NCBI GenBank assembly: GCA_910585555.1
Contig: CAJUFU010000029.1
Coordinates: forward strand, 1,056-11,602
Length of the DNA: 10,547 nt
Direction of reading: 5' to 3'
Source: an uncultured Lachnospiraceae bacterium
GTDB lineage: Bacteria; Bacillota; Clostridia; Lachnospirales; Lachnospiraceae
A program made the translations under genes and the position numbers. This document shows positions 1 to 6,612 of the stretch, piece after piece (the first letter of the stretch is position 1; every line of letters starts with the position of its first letter). The notes beneath the pieces were generated by a model, which saw only the letters and a program-made list of their open reading frames with translations, was not told the origin of the DNA and searched no databases.

Positions 1-34
1 GTGACTGGAGTTCAGACGTGTGCTCTTCCGATCT
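1..34 (+). other. Illumina TruSeq read-2 adapter left in the assembly
   Basis: The first 34 bases, from GTGACTGGAG to CTTCCGATCT, match the full Illumina multiplexing PCR primer 2.0 / read-2 adapter as I know it. The reading frame of a BioY protein begins at the next base. This stretch is therefore library-preparation sequence that survived trimming, not genome. It creates a false GTG start at 20, which would add five spurious residues (MLFRS) to BioY. It also means that nothing upstream of bioY, including its promoter, can be read here. Confidence 0.97.
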
Positions 35-490
35 GTTCCCTTCACATTACAGTTTTTATTCACGATGCTGGCGGGGCTGCTTTTAGGAGGTAAGCTGGGG
101 GCTGTCAGCGTGGGGGCATATGCCTTTTTAGGACTGGCGGGACTTCCCATCTTTGCGGAGGGAGGCGGTTTCTGGTATCTGCTAAAGCCTAGTTTCGGAT
201 ATATTCTGGGATTTATTCTGGCAGCATATGTGACTGGAAAGATGACGGAGAAACTTGAGGGGTTGACTTTCGGAAAGATTCTGACTGCGAATTTTGTGGG
301 GCTTGCTATTGTTTATGGAGCCGGAATGGTGTACTATTATATCATTTGTAATTATGTGATCAATACACCGATTGGCTTGTGGCCGCTTTTTTTGTATTGT
401 TTCCTTTTGGCGGTGCCGGGAGACATCTGCCTGTGTTTTGTGGCGGCAGTTTTGACGAAGCGGGTGAAGCCAATAATTGCCAGAATGTGA
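35..490 (+). CDS. bioY: BioY, substrate-binding (S) component of biotin ECF transporter, 5'-truncated
   Basis: BioY is the membrane protein that binds biotin with high affinity and, with the shared ECF energizing module (EcfA, EcfA', EcfT), imports it. The visible 151 residues start inside the first helix region. They show the family pattern: VPFTLQ, then a glycine-rich AGLLLGGKLGAVSV helix, a GLPIFAEGGG loop, PSFGYILGF, and a C-terminal PGD followed by a last helix and a basic tail (KRVKP). About four to five hydrophobic helices remain of the usual six. The N-terminal part, probably 30-40 residues, is lost at the adapter junction. The frame ends in TGA at 488-490, 20 bases before bioB, so the two are almost certainly co-transcribed. 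No EcfA or EcfT gene is in view, which fits group II S components that share an energizing module encoded elsewhere. A BirA or BioR operator, if present, would lie in the missing upstream DNA. Confidence 0.93.
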   Translation, partial: VPFTLQFLFTMLAGLLLGGKLGAVSVGAYAFLGLAGLPIFAEGGGFWYLLKPSFGYILGFILAAYVTGKMTEKLEGLTFGKILTANFVGLAIVYGAGMVYYYIICNYVINTPIGLWPLFLYCFLLAVPGDICLCFVAAVLTKRVKPIIARM

Positions 491-510
491 CAGAGACATG
501 GAGGATACAT

Positions 511-1485
511 ATGAGCTTTATATCAGAGATGAAAGACAAGGTATGCAGAGGCGAATGGATTGACAGGAAGGAAGCCCTGCAGCTTGCCAAGGAACCTTTG
601 GCCGGGCTGCAGGAAGCGGCGGACGAGATTCGTAAACGGGTGTGCGGAGACGGGTTTGATATCTGCACCATTGTCAACGGTAAGTGCGGCAGATGTTCGG
701 AGGATTGTAAGTATTGTGCCCAGAGTGCCCATTATCACACGGCCTGCGAGGAGAGTTATCCCTTACTTTCCGAGGAAGAACTGGCGGCAGGGGCCAGACA
801 CAATGAGAAGCAGGGGGTTCTGCGGTACTCCATCGTAACATCCGGAAAACGTCTTTCCGAGAACGAGGTGGATCAGGTGTGTGAAAGCATCCGCCGGATT
901 AAGGAGGAGACATCCATAGAGGTGTGTGTGTCCTTCGGTCTGTTGGACGAGCCGCAGTTTCGAAAGATTAAAGAGGCGGGGGCATCGAGGGTACACTGCA
1001 ATCTGGAATCATCGGCCCGTTATTTTCCCTCTGTCTGTACGACGCATACCTATCAGGAGAAGATAGAGACACTGAAAGCGGCCAAGCGGGCAGGCTTGTC
1101 CATCTGTTCCGGCGGGATTCTGGGACTTGGAGAGACCATGGAGGACCGGATTGACATGGTATTGACAGCCAGAGAGCTGGGAGTCAAGTCGATTCCGGTA
1201 AATCTCTTAAATCCTATTCCGGGTACTCCTTATGAAAAGCTGGCACCTTTGACGGACGAAGAGGCGTGTCGGTGCGTGGCCTTGTTCCGGTTCTTAATCC
1301 CGGATGCATCCATCAGGCTGGCCGGCGGCAGGGGTCTTTTGGGAGATAAGGGAGAAGCCTGTTTCTTAAGCGGCGCCAATGCGGCGATTTCCGGAGATAT
1401 GCTGACCACCGCAGGGATTACGGTGGAGACGGATATGGAACTTATACATAGATTAGGATTCGAGGTGAAGCGGTGTCATGGCTAA
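511..1485 (+). CDS. bioB: Biotin synthase (radical SAM), anaerobe-type cluster ligands
   Basis: BioB inserts sulfur into dethiobiotin to make biotin, the last step of the pathway, in the cytoplasm. The start is ATG 511, preceded by GGAGG at 500-504; the frame is open back to 379, but that part overlaps bioY. The protein is 324 aa. The radical-SAM CxxxCxxC motif is C62, C66, C69 (CSEDCKYC). Aligned by eye to E. coli BioB, auxiliary-cluster ligands C128, C188 and R260 are kept as C139, C199 (SICSGG) and R269 (SIRLAGGR). The C97 equivalent is Ser107 (RYSIVTSGK). Two extra cysteines appear nearby: C163, in place of His152 (VHCNLESS), and C176, in place of Ile165, just before TTHTYQ. This fits, as I recall it, the recently described Type II BioB of obligate anaerobes, which carries a 4Fe-5S auxiliary cluster instead of a sacrificial 2Fe-2S one. 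The assignment to BioB is sure; the cluster type is inferred. The 3' end overlaps bioD by 8 bp, suggesting coupled translation. Confidence 0.97.
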   Translation: MSFISEMKDKVCRGEWIDRKEALQLAKEPLAGLQEAADEIRKRVCGDGFDICTIVNGKCGRCSEDCKYCAQSAHYHTACEESYPLLSEEELAAGARHNEKQGVLRYSIVTSGKRLSENEVDQVCESIRRIKEETSIEVCVSFGLLDEPQFRKIKEAGASRVHCNLESSARYFPSVCTTHTYQEKIETLKAAKRAGLSICSGGILGLGETMEDRIDMVLTARELGVKSIPVNLLNPIPGTPYEKLAPLTDEEACRCVALFRFLIPDASIRLAGGRGLLGDKGEACFLSGANAAISGDMLTTAGITVETDMELIHRLGFEVKRCHG

Positions 1486-2161
1486 GAAGATTTTTATTAC
1501 CGGAACGGGTACGGATGTGGGGAAGACCTTTGTGACCGGTCTGCTTGTGAAGAAATTACAGGAAAACGGTTTAGGTGCCGCTTACTATAAGGCCGCCATG
1601 AGCGGCAATGAACGGACGAAGGATGGAACGCTGGTTCCCGGAGACGCCTTGTATGTGAAGCAGGTGTCGGGGATTACACAGCCTCTTGCACAGATGTGTC
1701 CTTATATTTATGAAACGGCTGTCTCTCCCCACCTGGCCTCACGGATAGAGGGCAATCCGGTGGATTTGAAAGAGGTGGTAAAGGGATTTGAGGAAGTCTG
1801 TCAGCAATATGAGTATGTGACCATGGAGGGGAGCGGGGGTATCCTGTGCCCCATCTGTTTTGACGAGAAAGAATTGTGGCTGGAGGATGTGATCAGACAG
1901 CTTGATCTCTCCAGTCTGATCGTGGCGGACGCGGGACTTGGTACGATTAATAGTGTGGTGCTGACGGTGGAATATATGCGGGCAAGGAAGCTGCCTGTCA
2001 AGGGCATTATCTTCAATCATTTTCATCAGGGAGACAGGATGGAGGAAGACAATCTGCGTATGTGCGAATACAGGACCAAGCTTCCGGTGTTGGCCTGCGT
2101 GGAGGATGGCAGTACGGAAATCCATATGCCATTAGAGAAGCTTATGGCATTGTATGATTGA
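1478..2161 (+). CDS. bioD: Dethiobiotin synthetase
   Basis: BioD closes the ureido ring of DAPA using ATP and CO2 to give dethiobiotin, the substrate of BioB. At 227 aa it is the normal family length. The N-terminal P-loop is GTGTDVGKT (residues 9-17, with K16 and T17 as nucleotide-binding residues). YYKAA supplies the conserved substrate lysine K38. MEGSGG (E117) corresponds to the VEGAGG motif, here with Ser for the first Ala. VADAGLGTINSV (about 149-160) and IIFNHF (about 177-182) are the usual core strands of this Rossmann-like fold. The ATG lies inside the end of bioB (8-bp overlap), with GAGGTGA at 1462-1468 as the likely ribosome binding site, so translation is probably coupled to bioB. 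The stop is TGA at 2159-2161. Confidence 0.97.
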   Translation: MAKKIFITGTGTDVGKTFVTGLLVKKLQENGLGAAYYKAAMSGNERTKDGTLVPGDALYVKQVSGITQPLAQMCPYIYETAVSPHLASRIEGNPVDLKEVVKGFEEVCQQYEYVTMEGSGGILCPICFDEKELWLEDVIRQLDLSSLIVADAGLGTINSVVLTVEYMRARKLPVKGIIFNHFHQGDRMEEDNLRMCEYRTKLPVLACVEDGSTEIHMPLEKLMALYD

Positions 2162-2262
2162 TTGAAGTCTGGCGGAACTTACTAAAGCAGATGGGATAGG
2201 TAGAGAGTGTGCACCGTATTTGTGCCTGGAATATAAGAATGTGCCAAAGGAGATAAGCGAGT

Positions 2263-3459
2263 ATGATCTGGTATCCATATCAACAGATGAAAACCATGAA
2301 AGAACCCTACAAAATCATAGATGCCGAGGGAGTATATTTGAAGACTGCCAAGGGGGAGATGATCGATTCCATTTCTTCCTGGTGGAGTGTCATCCATGGG
2401 TATAAGCATCCGGTGCTTACCCAGGCAATTAAGCTTCAGGCAGATACTTTTTGTCATGTGATGCTGGGTGGACTGACTCATGAGCCGGTGCAGAGGCTTG
2501 CGGATAAGTTACAGAGTTTCCTGCCGGGAGACTTGGATTACAGTTTCTTTTCCGATTCCGGAAGTGTGGCGGTGGAAGTGGCTTTGAAAATGGCACTTCA
2601 ATATTATGTAAACCGAGGAGAGATGGAACGGACAAAAGTTCTTTCCTTGACCCATGCCTATCATGGAGATACCTTCAAGACCATGGAAGTGGGAGATGAT
2701 GAGGATTATCACTTTATTCTGGAAGCCTATGGGGAGAAGAAGGATGTGCTTCATGTTCCCACACAGATTCCGGATCTGGAGCAGGCTTTCGAGGCGCATC
2801 ATCGAGAACTAAACTGTTTCATCGTGGAACCCCTTTTACAGGGGGCAGGCGGGATGCGGATGTATGATATTTCTTTCCTGGTTAAGGCCAGAGAACTTTG
2901 TGACAGGTATGGAGTTTTACTCATTTTTGACGAAGTAGCCACCGGATTTGGACGTACCGGCAACCGTTTCGTGGCGGATTTGGTACAGCCGGATATTCTG
3001 GTGCTGGGCAAGGCATTGACAGGGGGGTATATCGGACATGCGGTTACCGTGGCGAACCGGAAGGTATATCGCGGCTTCTACAGCGACGACCCGGATAAGG
3101 CGCTGATGCATGGGCCGACCTTTATGGGAAATGCGTTGGCATGTAGTGTGGCGCTGAAATCCATTGAAGTGTTTGAGCAAGAAGATTATATGGCCAAAAT
3201 CCGCCGGATTGAACAGATTACCAGAAGAGAGATGGCGGGATTTACAGACCCCAGGGTGAAAGAGGTAAGGATTATGGGCGGATGTGTCTGTGTGGAAGTT
3301 AAGGATGCCGCTGTTTTGAAAGGTTATCAGCAGTTCGCCTGTGAACGGGGCGTGTTCAGCAGGCCTTTCTTAAATTGCATGTACGCCATGGTGCCTTATA
3401 TCATATCGGAGGAGGAACTGGTCAGGGTCTTAAATACTATGAAGGAATGGTTTTCATAA
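2263..3459 (+). CDS. bioA: Adenosylmethionine-8-amino-7-oxononanoate aminotransferase
   Basis: BioA is a PLP-dependent aminotransferase that converts KAPA to DAPA; in this family S-adenosylmethionine is the usual amino donor. The protein is 398 aa and closely follows E. coli BioA. WYPYQQM (3-9) matches WHPYTSM. SSWW (38-41), the paired DSGSVAVEVA (98-107), YHGDTF (133-138), DEVATGFGRTG (223-233), LGKALTGG (248-255, with K250 the PLP lysine), MHGPTFMGN (282-290) and the C-terminal SRPF arginine R367 are all present. The start at ATG 2263 is fixed by an in-frame TAA at 2254-2256 and by AAGGAG at 2247-2252. It leaves about ten fewer N-terminal residues than E. coli BioA. The 101-base gap after bioD (2162-2262) shows no terminator and no convincing promoter or BirA-type palindrome, so bioA most likely belongs to the bioY-B-D operon. 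It completes the KAPA-to-biotin route with BioD and BioB. Confidence 0.97.
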   Translation: MIWYPYQQMKTMKEPYKIIDAEGVYLKTAKGEMIDSISSWWSVIHGYKHPVLTQAIKLQADTFCHVMLGGLTHEPVQRLADKLQSFLPGDLDYSFFSDSGSVAVEVALKMALQYYVNRGEMERTKVLSLTHAYHGDTFKTMEVGDDEDYHFILEAYGEKKDVLHVPTQIPDLEQAFEAHHRELNCFIVEPLLQGAGGMRMYDISFLVKARELCDRYGVLLIFDEVATGFGRTGNRFVADLVQPDILVLGKALTGGYIGHAVTVANRKVYRGFYSDDPDKALMHGPTFMGNALACSVALKSIEVFEQEDYMAKIRRIEQITRREMAGFTDPRVKEVRIMGGCVCVEVKDAAVLKGYQQFACERGVFSRPFLNCMYAMVPYIISEEELVRVLNTMKEWFS

Positions 3460-3485
3460 GTGCAGGTATGTCTTTGAACACTACT

Positions 3486-3513
3486 TTTACTTATTCTGAA
3501 TATATGTTATAGT
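3486..3513 (+). promoter_or_regulatory. Predicted extended -10 promoter of the diguanylate cyclase gene
   Basis: TGTTATAGT at 3505-3513 is a TGnTATAnT extended -10 element. TTTACT at 3486-3491 is a weak -35 (4 of 6 matches to TTGACA) with a 16-bp spacer. It lies in the 86-base gap after bioA and points to the gene starting at 3546, which has AAGGA at 3532-3536 as ribosome binding site. The predicted 5' leader is short, about 25 bases. No terminator hairpin is visible after bioA, so read-through from the biotin operon is possible. Confidence 0.5.
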
Positions 3514-3545
3514 AGTTATAAGTTGTATGGAAAGGAATAAGATAT

Positions 3546-5045
3546 ATGTTGGTGCTTGTCAAGACATCTGCGGCATGTCTTTTATTAATGTTATACATGA
3601 TTGGCTTTTATTATCGAAAGCCTCATATTCCGATTAAGTCTACGAGAATCTTTCAGTGGCTTATTGCGGTGGCGGTGGTACATTCTACCTTTGATCTGAT
3701 TACCATCTGTACAGTGAACCACAGAGATACGGTTCCTAATTGGGTCAATCTAACTGCACATATCGTTTATTTGTTGTCTATATTGGGATTTATCTATTTC
3801 TTATTTTTGTATATGAGAAGCTATCTGGAGATTCATCTTAAATTTTCTAGGGCGGTGAGAATACTCCACAGTCTGCCGGTTACGGTATCGACTGTGGGCA
3901 TTTTTGTGTTGCCGATTACCTATGAACACGGAAAAACAACGGACTATTCCTTAGGGCCTAAGGCCTATGCATTGTATGCAAGTCTGGTGATCTACCTGAT
4001 ATTGATTCTGTATTACAGTCTGCGTTACTGGGGTATTATGGACGCAGATAAGAGGATGGCAATTATACTTGCGGTGCCTATCTATGTAATCACGGCCCTG
4101 ATTCAGATGGTGATTCCGGAAACTTTGGTAGCGGTGGTCTGTTCAACGCTCATACTGCTGGGATTGATACTCAGCAATGAAAATACAGAGAAATATGTAG
4201 ACGAGAAGACTACTTTCTTTAATCAATATTCTTTTGAAAAAGTGTTGGAGGAGTTTGATTTCGATAAGCAGAAACTTGTTATCGCTGTGCTCTGTTTTAG
4301 CAAGATGGAGAATCATCTGGACTGGCGGCAGGATATTCAGATTTTGAATGATATGCATAAGGAGATTAGACAATATCGTCTTTATGGATATCGTGTTGGT
4401 GAGAATGGCGTGGTATTTATCAGCAACACAGAAGACAAGGCCCAGACAGTGCTTGAGAAGGTCAAAAGTAATATTGAAGCAAAGTATGATAAAGAGACTG
4501 TAAATATTGAAACAAAAGTTTTGGCCGGAGACAATACCACTGCCAGATATGATTGTATGCGGAATATTATTTCTTTATGTACGGAAGTAGGCAGCCGCCT
4601 TGCTTATATTGATTATCTGACAAATATTTATAACCGCAATGCTTTAGAGAGGGATTTGGATAAACAGCAGGAAAGCGAAAATCATGAGACCTATTATTTT
4701 ATTGCTGATTTGAATGATCTGAAAGTAGTAAATGATTCGCTTGGACATTCCACAGGAGATAAATTATTACAGGGATTTGCCCGTATGTTAGCAGATGCAG
4801 TTGGTGAGGACGGCAGAGCGTATCGGCAGGGCGGAGATGAGTTTGCGGTTTTGTGCAGTAAAAATGCGCAAATTTTTATGAGGGACTTGGAAGAAAGGTG
4901 CAGGGCGTATAATCGTTCCAGTGCAGTTCACATCAGTTATGCCATTGGATATTGTCTGCTGACAGATGAAGGATTCCGGGATGTGGCAGATCAGATGATG
5001 TATGAAGATAAGAGACGTAAAAAGCAGTCAGCGCATAGCAGATAG
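3546..5045 (+). CDS. 7-TM membrane diguanylate cyclase with degenerate plus intact GGDEF domains
   Basis: The protein is 499 aa. Residues 1-210 hold seven hydrophobic segments (about 5-22, 36-56, 69-89, 108-125, 140-160, 170-189, 191-209), probably a membrane sensor of unknown ligand. Residues about 221-330 look like a decayed GGDEF domain: TTFFNQYSFEKVL resembles the entry helix, and YRVGENGVVFI (282-292) occupies the place of YRxGGDEFxxx. Residues 350-495 form an intact GGDEF domain. It has DYLTNIYNR (356-364), DLNDLKVVNDSLGH (388-401, with metal-binding D388), GGDEF at 429-433, and a final ADQMMYEDKRRKK. The domain should make cyclic di-GMP from two GTP. An RxxD product-inhibition site is absent; the corresponding residues are G421 and G424 is not seen either, the stretch reading VGEDGRAYRQ before GGDEF. 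No EAL or HD-GYP partner is in the window. The gene is visibly richer in A+T than its neighbours. Enzyme class is firm; signal and target are unknown. Confidence 0.9.
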   Translation: MLVLVKTSAACLLLMLYMIGFYYRKPHIPIKSTRIFQWLIAVAVVHSTFDLITICTVNHRDTVPNWVNLTAHIVYLLSILGFIYFLFLYMRSYLEIHLKFSRAVRILHSLPVTVSTVGIFVLPITYEHGKTTDYSLGPKAYALYASLVIYLILILYYSLRYWGIMDADKRMAIILAVPIYVITALIQMVIPETLVAVVCSTLILLGLILSNENTEKYVDEKTTFFNQYSFEKVLEEFDFDKQKLVIAVLCFSKMENHLDWRQDIQILNDMHKEIRQYRLYGYRVGENGVVFISNTEDKAQTVLEKVKSNIEAKYDKETVNIETKVLAGDNTTARYDCMRNIISLCTEVGSRLAYIDYLTNIYNRNALERDLDKQQESENHETYYFIADLNDLKVVNDSLGHSTGDKLLQGFARMLADAVGEDGRAYRQGGDEFAVLCSKNAQIFMRDLEERCRAYNRSSAVHISYAIGYCLLTDEGFRDVADQMMYEDKRRKKQSAHSR

Positions 5046-5071
5046 AATCTTGCAAAATAAGGAACAATATT

Positions 5072-5101
5072 TTAGGAAAGCGGCGTATTTTGTGGTACAA
5101 T
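5072..5101 (+). promoter_or_regulatory. Predicted extended -10 promoter of the small membrane protein gene
   Basis: TGGTACAAT at 5093-5101 is an extended -10 (TGnTACAAT). The best -35 is poor (TTAGGA, 5072-5077, 18-bp spacer), as is common when the TG element is present. It lies 28 bases after the diguanylate cyclase stop. Transcription would start near 5108, giving a leader of about 70 bases before ATG 5177. I see no riboswitch-like structure in that leader. Confidence 0.45.
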
Positions 5102-5176
5102 AGATATATATATTCAGTATTCGGTGTGTGCCATACAAAAGTGACGACAGAACATGAAAAGTAAGGAGGAGATACG

Positions 5177-5425
5177 ATGAAACAATTGTTTAAGTACGCA
5201 GACAAATATATACAAAGAAGCACCTGGAAGGACTTTGCACTGCTCAAATTCTGTCTTTTTGCGATCGGTGTTATGGCGGGTATGCAGATACCACAAAAGA
5301 ACAGGAAACCGGTCAGGATATTTGCGGCGATTGTCTTTACTGTTACCTATATTCCGCTGATGTCCAAGTTTCTTTCCGTTATACTGGAAGGAGATACGGC
5401 TGACGGGTTGGACAGTCCTGCTTAG
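5177..5425 (+). CDS. Small two-helix membrane protein ('permease of phosphate ABC transporter' family)
   Basis: This is an 82-aa protein with a very good ribosome binding site (AAGGAGG at 5163-5169, 7 bases before ATG). The first 20 residues are polar and possibly amphipathic (FKYADKYIQRSTWKDF). Two hydrophobic segments follow at about 21-37 (ALLKFCLFAIGVMAGMQ) and 46-66, the second containing TYIPLM. A basic turn (PQKNRKPVR, 39-47) separates them, and the tail is short and acidic. From memory this matches a small family found widely in Lachnospiraceae, with the pattern 'WKDxALLKxCL..G...G...P...K......TYIPLM'. Databases often call it 'permease of phosphate ABC transporter'. At this size it cannot be a permease by itself, and I know of no experimental function. 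It has its own predicted promoter and a strong terminator downstream, so it is a single-gene unit. Confidence 0.75.
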   Translation: MKQLFKYADKYIQRSTWKDFALLKFCLFAIGVMAGMQIPQKNRKPVRIFAAIVFTVTYIPLMSKFLSVILEGDTADGLDSPA

Positions 5426-5467
5426 CAGTGGAACCTCTTATGCGCAAGACAATTTTATCATGACGAA

Positions 5468-5506
5468 AAAGAAGCCAGACGAAAAGGGCATCCGTCTGGC
5501 TTCTTT
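5468..5506. terminator. Bidirectional intrinsic terminator between convergent genes
   Basis: A perfect 14-bp inverted repeat (5468-5481 with 5493-5506, core AGAAGCCAGACG / CGTCTGGCTTCT) encloses an 11-base loop. The right arm runs into TTCTTTCTAT for plus-strand transcripts. On the minus strand the other arm ends in a run of five U residues. It sits between the convergent genes ending at 5425 (plus) and 5539 (minus), where a terminator serving both is expected. Confidence 0.88.
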
Positions 5507-5538
5507 CTATGCTTCTAAGTGTTTTGTCAAAAGCGGTA

Positions 5539-6612
5539 TCACAGATCGGTCCAGGTTACTTTTTCCGGGGCCTGCGTCGCGCTGTAATCAATACCAAGCG
5601 CCGCGCACCGGTTCTGGACAGCCGCCTGCACTTCTTCCTCCGAAACCCAGTTTATGCCTGCTTCTGTTCGACACCGTTCAATAAAGGTTTCGCACAGTGG
5701 TATTTCTTCTTCTGTACATTGGCTTAAGTCGTACAGATAATATTGGGCATCTCCAATGGTATAGATAGATGCGATCAGATTTACGACCGTGTTTTCGTCA
5801 AAGGTTTCTTTGTAAATCGTATCGTTTATATAGCTGGTCCACCAGCCGTAAAGTTCTTCCGCTGCGTATATGTTTGCATAGCTCCCGTCTGAGAGAATAG
5901 CGGATAAGCCGCTCATTTGGTCGCCGGCGCCGCCGGACCAGTCACTATTTAGAAGACCGTTGGTATATGCGGTGGCCCCGCTTCTTGCCCAGCATTCGTA
6001 CTCATATGTTAATGACAGCTGTCCCTCATTTTCTGAGACTACGAATACGATATAGCTTTCATCGTCCGGCGCATAGATATTTAGTCCTATAAACTTTATT
6101 AACAGGTTCTTTTTAGCGGTATCTGTACTGTCCGGTGAGTTTACATAAGTATACTGTATGGAATCGTAGCTGGTCTTGTCCGTATATTCCGGATTCAGGT
6201 AATATTCTGAAACACGTGCGCCTAATTCTGACAGCGTGTAGGCAGTGTTTGGTTCGCATATGGAGGTGCGGTAGTCTTCCTGGGGAAATGCCGAAGCGGT
6301 GGTCAATGAGATTTCATTATGCAGGAATTGTTCATACAGACTTGTGGTGTCTGATGGCACCTCTTGTGAATCGGTCTGTGCTTCGTTTTCTTCCGGATTC
6401 TCCTCAGCGGTTTTTTCCGGTACAGGTTCTTCCCTACTGTCCGGTTCTGGTGAAGGGGCGGGTGCCTTGATATCCGCTTCGGTAATCTCCTGACCGGCGT
6501 TTTCAACTGCCGGCTCTTCATCGCTTGCCCCGCAGCCTGACAGGAGCAGACCGATACAGGTCAGGGTGAGAAATCCTTTCAGGAGTGGTTTTTGCTTTAC
6601 ATTTCTTTCCAT
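5539..6612 (-). CDS. Secreted lipoprotein of unknown function with acidic Pro/Glu-rich linker
   Basis: The protein is 357 aa. A basic N-terminus (ERNVKQK) and hydrophobic stretch end in the lipobox LLSGC, with C27 as the predicted lipidated cysteine, so the mature protein should be anchored to the outer face of the cytoplasmic membrane. Residues about 28-90 are low-complexity and rich in Glu, Pro, Asp and Ser, a likely flexible linker through the wall. Residues about 91-357 form a folded, aromatic-rich domain: YEQFLHNE at 93-100, LLIKFIGLNIYAPDDESY (170-187), ECWARSGATAYTNG (206-219), and a Cys-containing C-terminal part (C299, C307, C314, C336). From memory, similar domains occur in other Lachnospiraceae lipoproteins without a known role; I can name no Pfam family. 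ATG 6612 is supported by AGAGGG (plus-strand 6620-6625) seven bases upstream. The gene is convergent with the small membrane protein gene and divergent from the MATE gene. Confidence 0.85.
   Translation of the reverse strand: MERNVKQKPLLKGFLTLTCIGLLLSGCGASDEEPAVENAGQEITEADIKAPAPSPEPDSREEPVPEKTAEENPEENEAQTDSQEVPSDTTSLYEQFLHNEISLTTASAFPQEDYRTSICEPNTAYTLSELGARVSEYYLNPEYTDKTSYDSIQYTYVNSPDSTDTAKKNLLIKFIGLNIYAPDDESYIVFVVSENEGQLSLTYEYECWARSGATAYTNGLLNSDWSGGAGDQMSGLSAILSDGSYANIYAAEELYGWWTSYINDTIYKETFDENTVVNLIASIYTIGDAQYYLYDLSQCTEEEIPLCETFIERCRTEAGINWVSEEEVQAAVQNRCAALGIDYSATQAPEKVTWTDL

Noticed and set aside
20..34. GTG start for BioY at position 20
   Set aside because: The codons lie inside the sequencing adapter, so the residues MLFRS are artificial.
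379..510. Upstream extension of the bioB frame to 379
   Set aside because: It overlaps the coding sequence of bioY, and ATG 511 has a good GGAGG site and yields the normal BioB N-terminus.
2166..2262. Possible lost N-terminus of BioA in another frame (reading ...KEISEYDL just before WYPYQQM)
   Set aside because: The EYD resemblance to other BioA N-termini is short and could be chance. ATG 2263 has its own ribosome binding site after an in-frame stop, and all catalytic residues follow. A frameshift is possible but not supported.
2162..2262. Search for a BirA operator, promoter or terminator between bioD and bioA
   Set aside because: No long palindrome, convincing -35/-10 pair or hairpin with a U-run is present.
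6135..6470. Open frame of 111 codons on the plus strand
   Set aside because: It lies wholly inside the lipoprotein gene on the opposite strand, has no ribosome binding site, and shows no family features.
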